From positions 1 through 8,420 of the forward strand of contig JBFELO010000186.1 of the NCBI GenBank assembly GCA_041552055.1: DNA of 8,420 nt. The letters are read 5' to 3'. Of the stretch, positions 7,801-8,420 are shown piece after piece (position 1 is the stretch's first letter; the number at the start of each line of letters is the position of its first letter). Source of the stretch: JBFELO01 sp041552055 (GTDB taxonomy: Bacteria; Acidobacteriota; Thermoanaerobaculia; Thermoanaerobaculales; Sulfomarinibacteraceae). The translations under genes and the position numbers were made by a program. The notes beneath the pieces are model-generated. The model was not told where the DNA came from and made no database searches. It saw only the letters and a list, made by a program, of their open reading frames with translations.

Positions 7801-8420
7801 GTCGAGGTCGCCGTCGCCGTCCACGTCACCCCAGGCCACGCTGATCGTGTTGTCCGTCTCCGTGGAGGACCACACGGACGACGTCACAAGGGGATCGATG
7901 GTCACCGGGTAGGCGGCACCGTGCGCGTCGACCACGAGGCGCAGAATCGTGGCACTGTCTTCTCCGGCGTACGCGAGCTCCATGCGGGCGGGCAGCGCCC
8001 GGCCCTCGGCATCGATCACCGCGAGCGAGCCGTAGCTCAGCACCGGGAATCGAGACCCGAGAGGGATGAAGTCCACCCGCTGCCCGGTCGCGGCGAGCAG
8101 GGGTGCGAGTTCTGTGGCAACGGCCATTTCAACGAAGAGGGTTCCATGATCGCCCGATGCGGGGGGCTCCAGTACGGTGAAGCCTTGCTCCAAACCACGG
8201 TGGTCATTGACGTACCACTCGACCACCGCCCCCCTGTGCAGCTCGGCCCGCGGGCCGTCGAGCTCGAGGCCGGCCGGCTCGACCGGGACGAGGTCATTTG
8301 CACAACCGATCGCACGGACGGTGAGACCCAAGTTCCAGTCGTCGTCGGGGTGGGCGACTTGGATACCGTCGGGTCCGACCGACGCGCGAAAGCCGTTCTC
8401 CGGGTTGTCGGCGGCCCCGG
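4822..8420 (-). CDS. Secreted FG-GAP/VCBS repeat protein with DUF11 and C-terminal beta domain, 5' end outside the window
   Basis: The frame is open from the right edge to TGA at 4824-4822, giving 1198 visible residues. A TTG at 8331 has no reason to be the start, because 29 further sensible codons precede it (ENGFRASVGPDGIQ, then HPDDDWNLGLTV). The true start and any signal peptide are therefore missing. Order of parts, numbered from the edge: an N-terminal domain (1-181) with EWYVNDHRGLEQGFTV, a phrase I associate with large repeat proteins of environmental Gram-negatives; fourteen FG-GAP/VCBS units (182-853); an Ig-like linker domain (854-995) containing AEYSLVGGGQWLPAT and HQFGWDADTD; one DUF11 domain (996-1122) with VPGDSVTYTIVASNAGPNDA and several cysteines that may form disulphides; and a terminal beta domain (1123-1198) with GDVTLRAGVSVILGNGFVVEPG, of a type found at the C-terminus of many exported proteins. 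It is probably extracellular or surface-bound and calcium-stabilised. Adhesion or ligand binding is an inference by analogy with integrin-type propellers. No enzymatic motif is seen. Confidence 0.88.
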   Translation of the reverse strand, partial: GAADNPENGFRASVGPDGIQVAHPDDDWNLGLTVRAIGCANDLVPVEPAGLELDGPRAELHRGAVVEWYVNDHRGLEQGFTVLEPPASGDHGTLFVEMAVATELAPLLAATGQRVDFIPLGSRFPVLSYGSLAVIDAEGRALPARMELAYAGEDSATILRLVVDAHGAAYPVTIDPLVTSSVWSSTETDNTISVAWGDVDGDGDLDLAAGNWTGPNRVYQNTGGTLSTAAVWSSSESDNTESVSWGDVDGDGDLDLAAGNYGQPNRVYQNTGGTLSTAAVWSSSESDNTESVAWGDWDGDSDLDLAVGNYAQANRLYRNDAGTLTSAAVWSSTETDNTTIVALGDWNGDSDLDLAVGNDGINRVYDNTAGVPTLDWSSTETDSTTGLAWGDRDGDGDLDLAVGNYGQAARVYDNTGGTLSAAAVWSSTETDNTLDVAWGDWDGDGDLDLTVGNDGQANRVYRNDAGTLTAASFWSSTETDNTTTVAWGDWDGDGDLDLVAGNNGVNRVYENTGGQLALEWSSTEKDQNEIVAWADWDGDGDLDLASGNWTNNRVYENTGGALSSSAVWSSTESERTYTMEWGDWDGDGDLDLATGGDGPPVRVHENTGGNLTAAWASADSLYVHGVTWGDWDNDGDLDLAVAYYGFPNRVYENTGGTLTTTPVWSSTESEQSWSVAWGDWDNDGDLDLAVGNEAKVNRVYENTGGTLSSSGVWASDEADNTLMVAWGDWNGDGDLDLAAGNRLGVSRVYENTGGTLATTAVWSSTEAGVSHGIGWGDWDNDGDLDLAMSKRTGGSLVYENTGGDLVLGWTVPAPDDSLTVAWGDWDNDGDLDLADGSFSTSEPLRVYDNGAVQRPGRLPETAVSPVLADRPGVTDTAYFHSSEECLLPPVMVDYLLVDDENDPARSVVAEYSLVGGGQWLPATAQSGTTTEELAASSAGTPHQFGWDADTDAVPRPSDNVVFRITVPYQASTRLAGPVQRAAMSASSPPFRICPEAIDLAITKDDGQTEAVPGDSVTYTIVASNAGPNDAIGATVNDLFPAVLTCSWTCVASGGATCAAGPVAGNIADTVDLPVGGSATYTADCSIDGAASGTLENTASVAVPPGMIDSDPGNNSATDTDVLLELGPCGFFNSRSLSGTVADQQTFQACISITASDFSVVPPSGDVTLRAGVSVILGNGFVVEPGRLLTIDIDPALAP
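5860..7875 (-). repeat. Fourteen tandem FG-GAP/VCBS coding repeats of about 144 bp
   Basis: Fourteen units of 45-49 residues follow one another without gaps (672 residues, mean 48). The consensus runs VWSSTETDNT, then VAWGDWDGDGDLDLAVGN, then NRVYENTGGTL. Each unit carries an Asp-rich loop of the form D-x-D/N-x-D-G/S-x-x-D, the calcium-binding geometry known from integrin alpha propellers. Unit starts on the reverse strand are near 7875, 7728, 7581, 7434, 7293, 7149, 7002, 6861, 6720, 6576, 6432, 6285, 6138 and 5994. The first and last units are the best bounded; the last is shortest and most divergent, starting WTVPAPDDSL. Fourteen units would make two seven-bladed propellers. Confidence 0.9.
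7556..7773 (-). repeat. Perfect 71-bp direct repeat inside the FG-GAP array
   Basis: Bases 7556-7626 and 7703-7773 are identical over 71 positions and are offset by 147 bp, exactly one repeat unit. They cover the end of one unit (RVYQNTGGTLSTAA) and the start of the next (VWSSSESDN), at the boundaries of units 1/2 and 2/3. Other neighbouring units differ at many synonymous positions, so this pair marks the youngest duplication or a gene-conversion tract. Confidence 0.85.

Noticed and set aside
5860..7875. Regularly spaced short repeats suggesting a CRISPR array
   Set aside because: The period is about 144 bp, the whole array is one open reading frame, and both the conserved and the variable parts fit FG-GAP/VCBS protein units. 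No cas gene or 28-37 bp repeat with unique spacers is present.
248..8420. A coupled system of propeller protein, transporter and FG-GAP protein
   Set aside because: The FG-GAP gene is on the opposite strand and converges on the other two, and the transporter family has no known partnership with either propeller type. Adjacency alone does not support a joint function.

Overview
The window is high-GC bacterial DNA with long, well-separated genes. It carries two forward genes, a short convergent gap, and one very long reverse gene that runs off the right edge. The secretion signal on the first protein, the many Asp-box and FG-GAP/VCBS repeats, the DUF11 domain and the C-terminal beta domain suggest a Gram-negative bacterium with many large surface or secreted proteins, such as Acidobacteriota, Myxococcota, Gemmatimonadota or a related environmental lineage. 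No rRNA, tRNA or marker gene is present, so this placement is an inference.

Left part (1-3556): about 250 bases of leader sequence lead into an 1102-residue exported protein. It has at least eleven Asp-box (BNR) motifs forming a sortilin/VPS10-like beta-propeller, followed by a beta-rich domain and a charged helical C-terminus. This is a widespread bacterial family, usually annotated as 'glycosyl hydrolase' or 'VPS10/BNR repeat protein'; its real biochemical role is not established. Centre (3651-4553): a ten-helix AEC (auxin efflux carrier-like) transporter, probably starting at a TTG codon, on the same strand 94 bases downstream. The two could be co-transcribed, but nothing ties them functionally.

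The gap 4554-4821 separates converging transcription units. It holds two small inverted repeats but no convincing terminator with a T-tract. Right part (4822-8420, reverse): a secreted-type repeat protein, open at its 5' end at the window edge. It has an N-terminal domain, fourteen tandem units of about 48 residues with calcium-binding D-x-D-x-D-G-x-x-D loops, an Ig-like region, one DUF11 domain, and a C-terminal beta domain seen on many secreted proteins. The fourteen units fit two seven-bladed propellers, and the repeat DNA shows recent and block-wise duplication.

I do not see an undescribed multi-gene system here: no CRISPR, mobile element, phage, defence or RNA gene. The most interesting material is the internal architecture and evolution of the fourteen-unit array, plus the functionally uncharacterised sortilin-like protein.
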